Assembly: GCA_041392475.1 (NCBI GenBank)
Contig: JAWKLZ010000001.1
Coordinates: 558,001-622,000, forward strand
Direction of reading: 5' to 3'
Source: Chitinophagales bacterium
GTDB taxonomy: Bacteria; Bacteroidota; Bacteroidia; Chitinophagales; UBA2359
DNA length: 64,000 nt
How positions within the stretch are numbered: position 1 is the first letter of the stretch; each line of letters begins with the position of its first letter. This document shows positions 10,701 through 18,022 of the stretch, in pieces. The notes under the pieces were generated by a model. It made no database searches. It had not been told where the DNA came from and saw only the letters and a list, made by a program, of their open reading frames with translations. The translations under genes and the position numbers were made by a program.

Positions 10701-10727
10701 AGCACTGGTTTGACCTTCAACTTTTAA
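7713..10727 (+). CDS. TonB-dependent outer-membrane receptor, second of a tandem pair
   Basis: A 1004-residue paralogue of the receptor at 4326, collinear over its whole length: signal peptide ending in FPQ, CarboxypepD_reg-like domain about 31-115, plug about 128-253 with ARSAGDLMQAVPG and RGGSASITSANSPGGIVNF, then the barrel ending in TFNF. Long stretches are identical at protein level, including the extracellular-type segment GRKEDYDRP and LATRRST, while third codon positions differ widely. That points to an old duplication kept under purifying selection rather than a recent copy. Differences cluster in parts such as residues 560-580 that may form surface loops. It has its own promoter and terminator. 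The ligand is unknown; the two copies may serve related ligands or be expressed under different conditions. Confidence 0.92.
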   Translation: MATITKRTIYKIAFFSFLLFFVTSKLFPQNSGSVKGTVTNTQGESLPGTNVVIKGDFPRGTITNENGDYEISNLVSGSYEVEINFSFIGYKPTTKRFVIREGQVTILNITLEEQALQMSQVVVTGAFDERTKLESSIGITTINPTGIEDRNARSAGDLMQAVPGVYVDNAGGEVGAKIYARGLASGSRSQPGYRYISLQEDGLPIMSSQLFYGFIDMFHRLDATVSRVEAIRGGSASITSANSPGGIVNFISNEGGSEFEGLVKLESAVQGSGNILLRGDFDMGGPIGKEGWTYNIGGFYRSDEGARNIPYDANVGGQLKFNFKKTHDKGTIKFYGKLLNDRVTFYQSVPIVDVKNNTPLEGFDITEDTYFVNVQSNNIIDGRFVKNNPNAKRDFHIDDGMHAQTYSAGLEIRQDLGKGWILKNNIKYAIFKEDDKRFELQAFLPKANGPALFYGQPQFDKFTYTDIETGEVLYSALDGIDNLPTNFVTGVGVFDFEGDFTDIIEQISLSKKVGNHELTFGSYLSHFDQEDFFTAHISIGTNEAQPRLLMATHPNPMSAILGPQPDFVFGDENGLLTHGGGSYVNYEGTASNVSFFFSDSWEVNDKLNIDFGLRYENITHKGRKEDYDRPLDDINPLTGDGLQLFINPATGTPILNPTTGAPLAFPVGQDGDYTTWYDLATRRSTGIWRDFDYNYSYVSTSLGANLEVDKNSAVYGRLTLSNKAPELAFYQNNFTNIDIGRGEVEIINQLELGYKLNVSKASLFVNGFYSQMEKVPFQQFAIGANSTTVRSPTTFNTIRTIGMEIEGVFNLAKNFDVRLIGTLQNPTLAEFSYYNLNGTTHPVFIGDTYPESPIYVDLDGMPIAPGTPSDDFIEDFSDNDVPDVPKVMFEITPSYQIKNVRLYASYRYTGKRWGNRRNTVELDSFGLLSVGVSARLGEKINLNVSATNIADTKALLLFIDPGSLSLSVEDVTPDLIKTQTAVELPMLFRSVMPRIISTGLTFNF

Positions 10728-10790
10728 GAAGCATCAACAAATTGAAGGAAATAAAGACTTTTGGAATATCCTTCTATCATTAACTAAACG

Positions 10791-10832
10791 AAAAAACCCC
10801 TTTGTAGTCATGGTACTTCAAAGGGGTTTTTT
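10791..10832. terminator. Bidirectional terminator between convergent genes
   Basis: Perfect 14-bp inverted repeat AAAAAACCCCTTTG (10791-10804) and CAAAGGGGTTTTTT (10819-10832) with a 14-base loop. Both arms carry the T-run needed on either strand, so it can stop the receptor transcript (plus) and the glycosylasparaginase transcript (minus). Confidence 0.93.
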
Positions 10833-10870
10833 GTTTGAAATTTATTATTCACCGCTTTGTTACTTGTTGG

Positions 10871-11857
10871 TTACTTGGTGTAAAAATCACTATTCACCAA
10901 CTGATTTTTCCCCTCCTGATGCACTGCAAAGTCAAATCCCGAATGAATACAATATGCTCCATAATTTCCCTGTTTGTCTATCGCTAAATAACCAATCTGA
11001 AAATCTTGGTATGCCTGTTTTTTCACAATCCGCATCACTGCTTCCTCACAAGCCTCCTGAGGTGTTTTGCCTTGCCGCATCAATTCCACCACCAAAAACG
11101 AACCCAACGTTTTCAAAACTGCTTCTCCCATACCAGTGGCAGTTGCTCCGCCGACTTCATTATCGACAAACAAACCTGCGCCGATAATTGGAGAATCACC
11201 AACCCGTCCGTGCATTTTGAAGGCCAAGCCACTGGTAGTACAAGCTCCCGAAATGTTCCCTTTTTGGTCAATTGCCAACAAGCCAATCGTATCGTGGTTT
11301 TCGATATTGATGATGGGTTGGTATTTGGATTCCTTTTTCCATTCTTCCCATGCAGTTTTTGATTCGGGGGTGAGCAGATTTTCTTTCTCAAAACCTTGTT
11401 CGACTGCAAATTGAAGCGCACCTTCTCCTGCCAATATAACGTGAGGCGTGATCTCCATTACCTTTCGAGCGACGGAAATAGGGTGTTTGATGTACTGCAA
11501 AAAACAAACCGAGCCGCAATTGCCCATTTCGTCCATGATACAAGCGTCCAAAGTAACTTTGCCATCTCTGTCGGGAAATCCGCCATAACCTACCGAAGTG
11601 ATATTGGGGTTGGCCTCAACGATTCGTACTCCCGCTTCAACGGCATCAATCGCTTTGCCACCCGCTTCAATGACTTTCCAAGCGGTCTCATTGGCGGATA
11701 AACCGTGGTTCCAAGTCGAGATAACGGTGGGCTTGAAGTTGTTTTTTGGATCTGTTGACATTTTTGAAGTAGCATTGGTTTCGGTATAGCAACTGTTGAA
11801 GGTCAAACCGAAAGTGGTTAAGATGGATTGGAATAAGAAGTTGCGGCGTGTGTGCAT
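10871..11857 (-). CDS. N4-(beta-N-acetylglucosaminyl)-L-asparaginase-like Ntn hydrolase
   Basis: Cleaves the GlcNAc-asparagine linkage of N-glycopeptides, or in some family members isoaspartyl or asparagine bonds. The 328-residue precursor should self-cleave before Thr190 in the NHDTIGLLAID segment, the HDT[IV]G signature of glycosylasparaginases, giving alpha and beta chains. Downstream, GRVGDSPIIGAGLF and GGATATGMGE match the substrate-pocket segments of the family. The N-terminus MHTRRNFLFQ followed by a hydrophobic stretch and FNSC (Cys23) suggests a Tat-type export signal with a possible lipid anchor, as in other bacterial members. A GH92 gene lies 14 kb away; together they hint at glycoprotein breakdown. 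It is 14 bases downstream of the MDR gene on the same strand. Confidence 0.9.
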   Translation of the reverse strand: MHTRRNFLFQSILTTFGLTFNSCYTETNATSKMSTDPKNNFKPTVISTWNHGLSANETAWKVIEAGGKAIDAVEAGVRIVEANPNITSVGYGGFPDRDGKVTLDACIMDEMGNCGSVCFLQYIKHPISVARKVMEITPHVILAGEGALQFAVEQGFEKENLLTPESKTAWEEWKKESKYQPIINIENHDTIGLLAIDQKGNISGACTTSGLAFKMHGRVGDSPIIGAGLFVDNEVGGATATGMGEAVLKTLGSFLVVELMRQGKTPQEACEEAVMRIVKKQAYQDFQIGYLAIDKQGNYGAYCIHSGFDFAVHQEGKNQLVNSDFYTK

Positions 11858-11871
11858 GATGGATAATTTTT

Positions 11872-12807
11872 TTATAATTTGATAATTACCTTTCCTTTGG
11901 CTCGTTTTGTTTCAATTTGCTTTTGGGCTGCTTTCATATCATCCAAAGGAAAAATTTTGTCAATGACAGGAACTATTTTTTGAGATACAATTTTGTTAGA
12001 GAGCCATTGAAGATCAGATGATTTGGACCTAACAACTACCAATCTGGCTTTTTTCCTTCTAAAAAGGTTGGCAGCTTTGTCTCTTATTATGCTGAGACTT
12101 GGGACAGTCGTTACATACACACCACGTTTGGTTAAGTTCTGGGAAATCAATTTGAAGGAATAATTCCCGAAAACATCGAAGAATACATCAAATTTTTGGT
12201 GGCTTCTATTGATGTCTGTTTGGTTGTAATCAATGGCATGGTCTGCTCCCAAAGATTGACATAGGGCGATGTTTTTTTGACTTGAAATGGTGGTTACAAT
12301 TCCGCCCAACTCCTTCGCAATTTGTATGGCTAATGTTCCGACACCTCCCGAAGCACCATTGATACAGATGCTTTGACCTGTTCGAAGGTCGGCTTCATCT
12401 CTGATGGCCTGAAGAGCAGTCTGACCTGCAAGAGGAATACCTGCAGTTTCTTCAAAAGAAATGTTTGTAGGTAGGTGATACAATTCATTTTCTGCAACAT
12501 TCACATATTCTGAACAACATCTTCCATTCCAACCATTTACCATTCCAAAAACAGCATCACCTTTTTTGAAAATAGTGCTGTGATGGCTGTCTTCAATTAT
12601 TCCTGCAAAATCAAATCCTATTTGTTTGGGGAATTTTTTTCCTGAAAGTCCTTGGAACTTACCTTTTCTCAGTAGAATATCTTTGGGATTGAGTCCTGCT
12701 GCTTCGACTTTGATTAGTAATTCGCTTTGCTTCAAAGTAGGGATGGGAACATCTTTGATTTCAATAACTTCTGTGCTACCATAAGAATTGTAGAGGGCTG
12801 TTTTCAT
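11872..12807 (-). CDS. NAD(P)-dependent quinone oxidoreductase-like MDR protein
   Basis: A 311-residue medium-chain dehydrogenase/reductase of the zinc-independent quinone oxidoreductase type. The N-terminal GroES-like domain includes KVEAAGLNPKDILLRKG and GFDFAGI; the cofactor fold carries INGASGGVGTLAIQIAKELGG (about 147-167), the usual nucleotide-binding signature. The catalytic zinc ligands of alcohol dehydrogenases are absent, consistent with a reductase acting on quinones or enones with NADPH. It is close upstream of the glycosylasparaginase gene and 120 bases downstream of dctM on the same strand, so it may be the distal part of the same transcript, though no functional link is obvious. 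Confidence 0.85.
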   Translation of the reverse strand: MKTALYNSYGSTEVIEIKDVPIPTLKQSELLIKVEAAGLNPKDILLRKGKFQGLSGKKFPKQIGFDFAGIIEDSHHSTIFKKGDAVFGMVNGWNGRCCSEYVNVAENELYHLPTNISFEETAGIPLAGQTALQAIRDEADLRTGQSICINGASGGVGTLAIQIAKELGGIVTTISSQKNIALCQSLGADHAIDYNQTDINRSHQKFDVFFDVFGNYSFKLISQNLTKRGVYVTTVPSLSIIRDKAANLFRRKKARLVVVRSKSSDLQWLSNKIVSQKIVPVIDKIFPLDDMKAAQKQIETKRAKGKVIIKL

Positions 12808-12927
12808 TGATTTGGGTATTTTGGTATGAACAATGTCTCGAATTTTTCAAACTTGTCTTCATCTAAAATGGACTCAGATATGTGTAGTGTTTGGAGGATG
12901 GCAAAGGATGTAAAGCCTGTTCTCAAT

Positions 12928-14283
12928 CTACGATTTCCCAAACAGCATGTAAATAAACTCTGGATAAGCAACGACCATGGCAATGAACATCAATTGGACA
13001 GCAATAAACGGCACAATGCCTTTGTAAATGTGTTGTGTGGTCACTTCTGGTGGAGCCACACCTTTGAGGTAAAATAGGGAAAATCCGAAAGGAGGTGTAA
13101 GGAAAGAGGTTTGTAAATTCATGGCAATCAAGATACCTACCCAAAGCATATCCATTTCAAAAGCATTGAAGATAGGAGTCACTACTGGAACTATGATGAA
13201 AATGATTTCGATGAAATCAATGAAAAAACCTGCAATGAAGATTACCACCATGACCAAACCCAAAAACAGCATAGGGGAGAGGTTGGATTGTGTAATCAAC
13301 TCCACCAAATAATCATCTCCTCCCAATTCTCTGAAAATGAGTGTAAAAGTAGTTGCTCCCAGTAGAATCATAAACACCATTGCAGTGATGTGTGTAGTTT
13401 CTTGCATCACCTCCTTCAAAATATCAAAAGACAAACCTTTTTGGAGAATCGTCAATAAAGTTGCACCCAAAGCCCCAACGGCTGCCGCTTCGGTTGGAGA
13501 GGCGATACCTGCAAAAATAGAACCCAATACAGCAACAATCAAGACGAATGGCAATACAAAAGCCTGTACAACTCGTTTGACAAATCCTTCTCCTCTAAAT
13601 ACTGCAATCTCTTCGTCTGTCATAGGTGGGGCAACATCTTTGCGTATGTTGGAATAGATGAGGATGTAAACAATGTAGGCTATGACAAGCAACAATCCTG
13701 GCAATAAAGCAGCCGCAAACATGGTTCCGACATCAACAGCAGAAGCCCCTCTGTTGCTGCTGTTGATGGTATCGGCCAGTAAAACCAACATGATAGAAGG
13801 GGGAATAATGATACCCAAAGTACCCGATGAGGCAATAGTTCCTGTGGCAAGCGGAATGTCATAACCACGTTTGAGCATGGTCGGTAAACTGATCAAACCC
13901 ATCGTAACAACGGTTGCACCCACGATACCCGTTGAAGCCGCCAACAATGCTCCTACAAGCACGACCGAAATGGCTAAACCTCCCTTCAATTTACCAAACA
14001 ACAAGGCCATAGTTTCTAAAAGTCCTTCTGCTAAGCCCGATTTTTCGAGCATGATGCCCATGAAAATAAACAAAGGAACTGCCATCAAGACATAGTTGTT
14101 CATCTGTCCCATGTACCTCGAAACCAACAGCCTAAAATCCGAAAAACTCAAGTATTCAGGCGCAAAAACGATGATTCCCAATGCGAATAAGGTGGAAACG
14201 CCGCCTAAAGTGAAGGCAACGGGATAACCTCTAAGAATCAGGATAAAAATGGTGATGAATAAAATGATTGCTAATAGTTCCAT
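12928..14283 (-). CDS. dctM: TRAP transporter large membrane subunit (DctM family)
   Basis: The 12-helix permease subunit of a tripartite ATP-independent periplasmic transporter, which imports organic acids or similar solutes using the sodium gradient. The 451 residues are hydrophobic throughout; family segments include AVPLFIFMGIMLEKSGLAEGL, GIVGATVVTMG, GTIASSGTLGIIIPPSIMLVL and FFIDFIEIIFIIVPVVTPI. The gene starts at an ATG at 14283 and lies 60 bases downstream of the small subunit. No extracytoplasmic binding protein (DctP) is encoded beside it, which is unusual; it may lie elsewhere in the genome. The substrate cannot be inferred. Confidence 0.94.
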   Translation of the reverse strand: MELLAIILFITIFILILRGYPVAFTLGGVSTLFALGIIVFAPEYLSFSDFRLLVSRYMGQMNNYVLMAVPLFIFMGIMLEKSGLAEGLLETMALLFGKLKGGLAISVVLVGALLAASTGIVGATVVTMGLISLPTMLKRGYDIPLATGTIASSGTLGIIIPPSIMLVLLADTINSSNRGASAVDVGTMFAAALLPGLLLVIAYIVYILIYSNIRKDVAPPMTDEEIAVFRGEGFVKRVVQAFVLPFVLIVAVLGSIFAGIASPTEAAAVGALGATLLTILQKGLSFDILKEVMQETTHITAMVFMILLGATTFTLIFRELGGDDYLVELITQSNLSPMLFLGLVMVVIFIAGFFIDFIEIIFIIVPVVTPIFNAFEMDMLWVGILIAMNLQTSFLTPPFGFSLFYLKGVAPPEVTTQHIYKGIVPFIAVQLMFIAMVVAYPEFIYMLFGKS

Positions 14284-14343
14284 TTGAAGGGTTGGTTGCT
14301 ATGTGAAAGTTCAAATACAGTTTACAAATTCAATCCAAAAAAA

Positions 14344-14850
14344 TTAAGAATCAATGGGCTGCCTAATCTCTGCGATAGACTTCAAAACGGAGGCAATGCC
14401 CTGTAAAAACAACAGCAAAAAGCCAATAAATATAGAAAACTTCAAAAGGTACAAGGCGGGTAATCCACCGGGTTGTGGAGAACCTTCGCCCATATTAAAA
14501 GAGGTCATGGCGTAGTCAAACGAAACGATTAGAATGACCACACACCACGGGAGCAGTAAAAATAGGCCTCCCAACAAATTAATCCATGCCTTTTTTTTGG
14601 GAGGGTAATTGGCGTAAAATACATCTACTCGAACGTGCTTGTCTTTTTGGAAAGCATAGGCACTTCCAAACAAAAAAATCAACGCAAAGCAATAAATTTC
14701 TACTTCGGTCATCCAAATTTGACTGGAATTGAAAAGGTAACGCATCAATACATCGTAGCAAATCAGAAAGACCAAAGCTGCTGTGAGATAACTTACCGCT
14801 TTTCCAGCCCATTCGCTAATGCGTTCTAATAGGTGAATTAATTTATTCAT
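14344..14850 (-). CDS. dctQ: TRAP transporter small membrane subunit (DctQ family)
   Basis: A 168-residue, four-helix small subunit that pairs with DctM and recruits the solute-binding protein. The segment YDVLMRYLFNSSQIWMTEVE followed by FGSAYAFQKDKHVRVDVFY is the DctQ signature. Helices lie about 18-36, 52-68, 90-112 and 132-156. The start codon is 13 bases downstream of the anti-sigma-like gene, so the transporter is probably co-transcribed with the sigma-factor pair upstream, an uncommon arrangement for TRAP genes. Confidence 0.92.
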   Translation of the reverse strand: MNKLIHLLERISEWAGKAVSYLTAALVFLICYDVLMRYLFNSSQIWMTEVEIYCFALIFLFGSAYAFQKDKHVRVDVFYANYPPKKKAWINLLGGLFLLLPWCVVILIVSFDYAMTSFNMGEGSPQPGGLPALYLLKFSIFIGFLLLFLQGIASVLKSIAEIRQPIDS

Positions 14851-14863
14851 AAAACGAATTATT

Positions 14864-15490
14864 TTAAAATGGATTCAACTCAGCGTTGATAAAAAATGCC
14901 CGTTTGACTTCTCCAATTCGGCTATGGCCCAACTGCCAATAGTACCAACCTGGGTGCAATTCTTCTGCAATAGGCATCAGAGAAATGGTAAATGTACGAC
15001 TTTGAGGAGGAATTTTTTCGGCAAAAACCAAATCGTTTTTGGCATTAAATATACTCAAACTCAGCTTTAAGTTAATGGGGTTTTTTAGCTCAAAATCAAG
15101 GCTGTATTGTGCATTGGTATTTTCTTCAGGCATCAAGACCTCCAGATTTCCACCCCTCGCAATGCTCGGGTAGGAATAGGGCGTAAACCACTGTTGAAGC
15201 AAAGCCAAATTATCTGCAATGTATTTTGAAATAACATCGGTCATGTTTGAAGTAGGCGATAAGGAGGGTAAAGGCTGAATTTCTCCAGCTTCCTCCAATG
15301 CGTCCAATTCCTTCAAAATATTACTTTTTAAGACTTTGTGCTTTTCAGTTTGCAGGACTTGCCGCAGCAATCGCTGAAACTGCCATTCTTCCGCAAACGC
15401 TGGATTGGATTGAAGCTCGTGGAGTAAAGCTTTTTTTTCCGAATCACTGAGGGCGTTTTGCAGGTATTTTTCAATTAAAAAACCATTCAT
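14864..15490 (-). CDS. Soluble anti-sigma-like partner of the upstream ECF sigma factor
   Basis: A 208-residue protein whose ATG overlaps the TGA stop of the sigma gene (ATGA, 15487-15490), indicating translational coupling; the frame is open further upstream but that extension would only read through the sigma gene. Residues 1-45 (IEKYLQNALSDSEKKALLHELQ and FAEEWQFQRLL) resemble the N-terminal helical element of anti-sigma proteins. There is no zinc motif and no membrane segment, unlike most ECF anti-sigma factors. The C-terminal half, about 105-208, is beta-rich and ends in a TISLMP, GWYYWQLGHS pattern that suggests an Ig-like sandwich. Sigma antagonism is inferred from position and the N-terminal similarity only. 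Confidence 0.55.
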   Translation of the reverse strand: MNGFLIEKYLQNALSDSEKKALLHELQSNPAFAEEWQFQRLLRQVLQTEKHKVLKSNILKELDALEEAGEIQPLPSLSPTSNMTDVISKYIADNLALLQQWFTPYSYPSIARGGNLEVLMPEENTNAQYSLDFELKNPINLKLSLSIFNAKNDLVFAEKIPPQSRTFTISLMPIAEELHPGWYYWQLGHSRIGEVKRAFFINAELNPF

Positions 15491-16113
15491 TTGTCCGTAT
15501 TTTTGATAATATCCTTGAGTTTCTTCAGACAATTGTATTTGGCACTTTTCACTGTTTGGGTATTCGCAAAACCCATAATTTCCACAATTTCTGCATACCG
15601 CATTTTATGCATGATGGCCAAGGTCAGCAATTGACGACAGCGTGGGTGCATAAGTTTCAATGCTTTGACGATGATTTCCATTTCGTTTTTTTGCTGTTTG
15701 AGTTGTTCTTGTTCCTCCTCTTCCTTTATCAAAGGATTGAAAACGAGATCGTTTTGAGCATCTTCTTTCCGAAACAACTGTTGTGCTGTCATTTCCTCTT
15801 GATGGTCTATTAGCACCTCTTTCCTTTTGGTCAAGTTTCGTTTTTTGCTGTGCTTGTCAATGTAAATGCTTCGACAGATTGCAAAAATATAGGCACTGAT
15901 GTTTCCGTGATTTATTTTATTGGCTACCAATAAATCGTGGAATTTGATGAAGGCATCTGAAAAAATATCCTTTGCTTCGGCAACGGAACAGCCAAACTTC
16001 AATTGCAGTTGTCGAATGCATTTGGGGGCTACTGCCTTGACAACCAAACTTAAAGGTGACGTGTCGCCCTGCTGAACCGATTTTTTTAACTGCTCAAATG
16101 CTTGTTTCTTCAT
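15487..16113 (-). CDS. ECF-type RNA polymerase sigma factor
   Basis: A 208-residue sigma-70-family regulator. Region 2 spans about 25-95, with CSVAEAKDIFSDAFIKFHDLL (the -10 recognition and core-binding helices) and ISAYIFAICRSIYIDKHSKK. Region 4 is the C-terminal helix-turn-helix, about 145-205: LMHPRCRQLLTLAIMHKMRYAEI and GFANTQTVKSAKYNCLKKL. The linker, about 100-145, is long and rich in Glu, Lys and Gln. It overlaps the downstream anti-sigma-like gene by four bases and lies 50 bases downstream of a second sigma-like gene. Targets are unknown; the nearest downstream cargo on the transcript is the TRAP membrane pair. Confidence 0.85.
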   Translation of the reverse strand: MKKQAFEQLKKSVQQGDTSPLSLVVKAVAPKCIRQLQLKFGCSVAEAKDIFSDAFIKFHDLLVANKINHGNISAYIFAICRSIYIDKHSKKRNLTKRKEVLIDHQEEMTAQQLFRKEDAQNDLVFNPLIKEEEEQEQLKQQKNEMEIIVKALKLMHPRCRQLLTLAIMHKMRYAEIVEIMGFANTQTVKSAKYNCLKKLKDIIKNTDK

Positions 16114-16163
16114 ACAATACAGAAGCCTCTAATAATATAAACGTTTTTCCCAAAAAAGGTAAA

Positions 16164-17246
16164 TCAGCGTGAATAATAAGCATGAACTACTTCGCCAAAA
16201 TAATCATCTACAAACTTGCTCAAACTCCTCACACTTATTTTTGTCAATAAAGTTTTCTCTTCACTTGTCATTTTTTTGCTCAACTCGCCATCGTATCTTT
16301 GGATAAACAATATTTTGACCGTCATCCAATTACGGTGACGTGTGAACCATTTCCAAAGAGCGTCAAGTGTGTTGTTCTTTCCTTCAAGTTCATTGGTGAA
16401 CACAATCAAATTTTTCCAAATTTCCTCCGTAGATAGATGCGTGTAGTCTTTGCCAAAAACGACCAATAACTCTACTTTGTAATCATCGGACAATGCCAAG
16501 AATTTCAAATCTTTACCACCCAGTATTATTTGGTAGTTAACCTTAGAACTCAATTCAAACTTCTGACGGTCAATGTTTTTGTACAATTGCAGTAAATAGC
16601 TAAGGACTTTTGTCTGTTGCTCCAAATCTATTTTACCCATCAAAGACTTAAAAACTGAATTTTCAACCGCATGGTTCTCCTTCAATTCAGTTCCACTACT
16701 GCTTATCTTAGATTTTTTGGTACGCAAAGACTTCAAGACATCCTTGATGAGGTTTTCGATGACACGAAACAAAAAAGTCCGCACCAAAGCACCGCCCTGA
16801 AAACTCGCCAATTGCCCACCCTGTATTTTGAGAATCAGCTTTTCTTGAACAGATTGTATGACATCCTCGGCATCCGATTCCTTTAGATTTTGTGTATTCA
16901 CATACGACCGAACTCTTGCCACAATCATGGATGAATATTTGACCACCAATTGCGGGGAATTGTTTTTCAAAAAATAGGTGTCTTCAAAATCATTGAACAA
17001 CAATCTTGCTGCCTCAACGATTAAGGTTTTGATGCTTGTTTTTTCTCCCTGTTTTTTGAAGATTTTTTGCAGTAAAGAAGGTAAGTTTTTTTGAGTGTAT
17101 TGCAATAACTCAGAAGGGGAACTATAAGAATTGTCCAAACGTTTCCAATAATGTTGTATCAATTTTTGCAGTAAAGGCTGATACAATAGTACCAACTTGC
17201 TAGGTTGGTGCTGCAATAAGTGTATTTCCGTTTCTTGTGTTGCCAT
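16164..17246 (-). CDS. Sigma-region-2-like protein of unknown function
   Basis: 360 residues, unnamed. Residues about 98-178 resemble sigma-70 region 2: a helix with KYSSMIVARVRSYV, then ESDAEDVIQSVQEKLILKI, then FQGGALVRTFLFRVIENLIKDVLKS, which follows the pattern of ECF proteins (DAEDVxQ ... TWLxRIxxNxxxDxLR). No region 4 helix-turn-helix is visible; instead the C-terminal half, residues 200-360, is mixed helical sequence with no motif I recognise. It is the first gene of a minus-strand run leading into a true ECF sigma factor 50 bases away, so a regulatory role together with that factor is plausible but unproven. The zinc-ribbon gene starts divergently 95 bases away. Confidence 0.6.
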   Translation of the reverse strand: MATQETEIHLLQHQPSKLVLLYQPLLQKLIQHYWKRLDNSYSSPSELLQYTQKNLPSLLQKIFKKQGEKTSIKTLIVEAARLLFNDFEDTYFLKNNSPQLVVKYSSMIVARVRSYVNTQNLKESDAEDVIQSVQEKLILKIQGGQLASFQGGALVRTFLFRVIENLIKDVLKSLRTKKSKISSSGTELKENHAVENSVFKSLMGKIDLEQQTKVLSYLLQLYKNIDRQKFELSSKVNYQIILGGKDLKFLALSDDYKVELLVVFGKDYTHLSTEEIWKNLIVFTNELEGKNNTLDALWKWFTRHRNWMTVKILFIQRYDGELSKKMTSEEKTLLTKISVRSLSKFVDDYFGEVVHAYYSR

Positions 17247-17341
17247 CGTTTTTATTAAATCAGTGTATTTTTACTGCAATATATCGGAAATTAGCCGTAT
17301 TTTCAATATCAAAACCTTCAAAATCCGAAAAGCACAAAATA

Positions 17342-18022
17342 ATGTCCAATATCAAATGTAAGAATTGTGGCGAGGTAATTCCTGCCGAAAACATCAATAT
17401 TCAAAAAGCACTCGCAAAATGTACGAATTGTAATGCCATTTTTAGTATTGAAGAGCAAGTGAAAATTCCCCGCCCTGCCATACCAATGCCCGAGAAATTC
17501 GAAATTCTAAAACTTCGCAGCAGCTTAGATATCAGCTATAAATGGTATTCACCTATATACATCTTCTTGGCTTTTTTCGCCTTGTTTTGGAACGGATTTA
17601 TGGCTGTTTGGTACTACATTGCGCTTACAGAAGGTATATGGATGATGGCAATTTTTGGAGTAATCCATCTTTCAGTTGGAGTAGGTTTGATTTACACTGT
17701 GTTGGCAGGCTTTTTCAATACCACCCACATCAATGTAACTTCAGCTAGACTAAAAATTTTGCATGAACCACTTCCGTGGCGGGGCAGTTGTGAATTGGAG
17801 GTGAGCGAAATTGACCAATTGTTCTGCAAACTTCAAATCAATCGTGGAAAAAATGGTTCAACCAGTCAGGAATACCACTTGTATTTGATTGACGTGACAG
17901 GGAAACATACCAAGCTGTTAACCAACCTCCAAACACCTGAACAAGCCTTGTATTTGGAGCAAGAATTGGAGCAGTTTTTGGAAATTGAAGATAGAAAAGT
18001 ACCAGGGGAATTGGAATTTTAA
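17342..18022 (+). CDS. Zinc-ribbon membrane protein of unknown function
   Basis: A 226-residue protein. Four cysteines as CxxC pairs (Cys6/Cys9 and Cys27/Cys30) form a zinc ribbon of the kind that heads many Bacteroidota membrane proteins. Residues about 75-140 contain two or three transmembrane helices (YIFLAFFALFWNGFMAVWYY, then WMMAIFGVIHLSVGVGLIY). A beta-rich soluble tail follows. The ATG at 17342 is chosen because the longer frame beginning at 17237 would overlap the divergent sigma-like gene and precede the ribbon with unrelated sequence. Its stop overlaps the stop of the convergent macroglobulin gene by four bases. No enzymatic motif is seen. Confidence 0.7.
   Translation: MSNIKCKNCGEVIPAENINIQKALAKCTNCNAIFSIEEQVKIPRPAIPMPEKFEILKLRSSLDISYKWYSPIYIFLAFFALFWNGFMAVWYYIALTEGIWMMAIFGVIHLSVGVGLIYTVLAGFFNTTHINVTSARLKILHEPLPWRGSCELEVSEIDQLFCKLQINRGKNGSTSQEYHLYLIDVTGKHTKLLTNLQTPEQALYLEQELEQFLEIEDRKVPGELEF

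Noticed and set aside
4326..10727. SusC/SusD nutrient-uptake pair
   Set aside because: No SusD-like lipoprotein gene is near either receptor; the second large gene is another receptor.
15491..15532. Fourteen-codon upstream extension of the anti-sigma-like gene
   Set aside because: It overlaps the sigma gene's 3' end; the ATGA overlap at 15487-15490 gives a normal coupled start.
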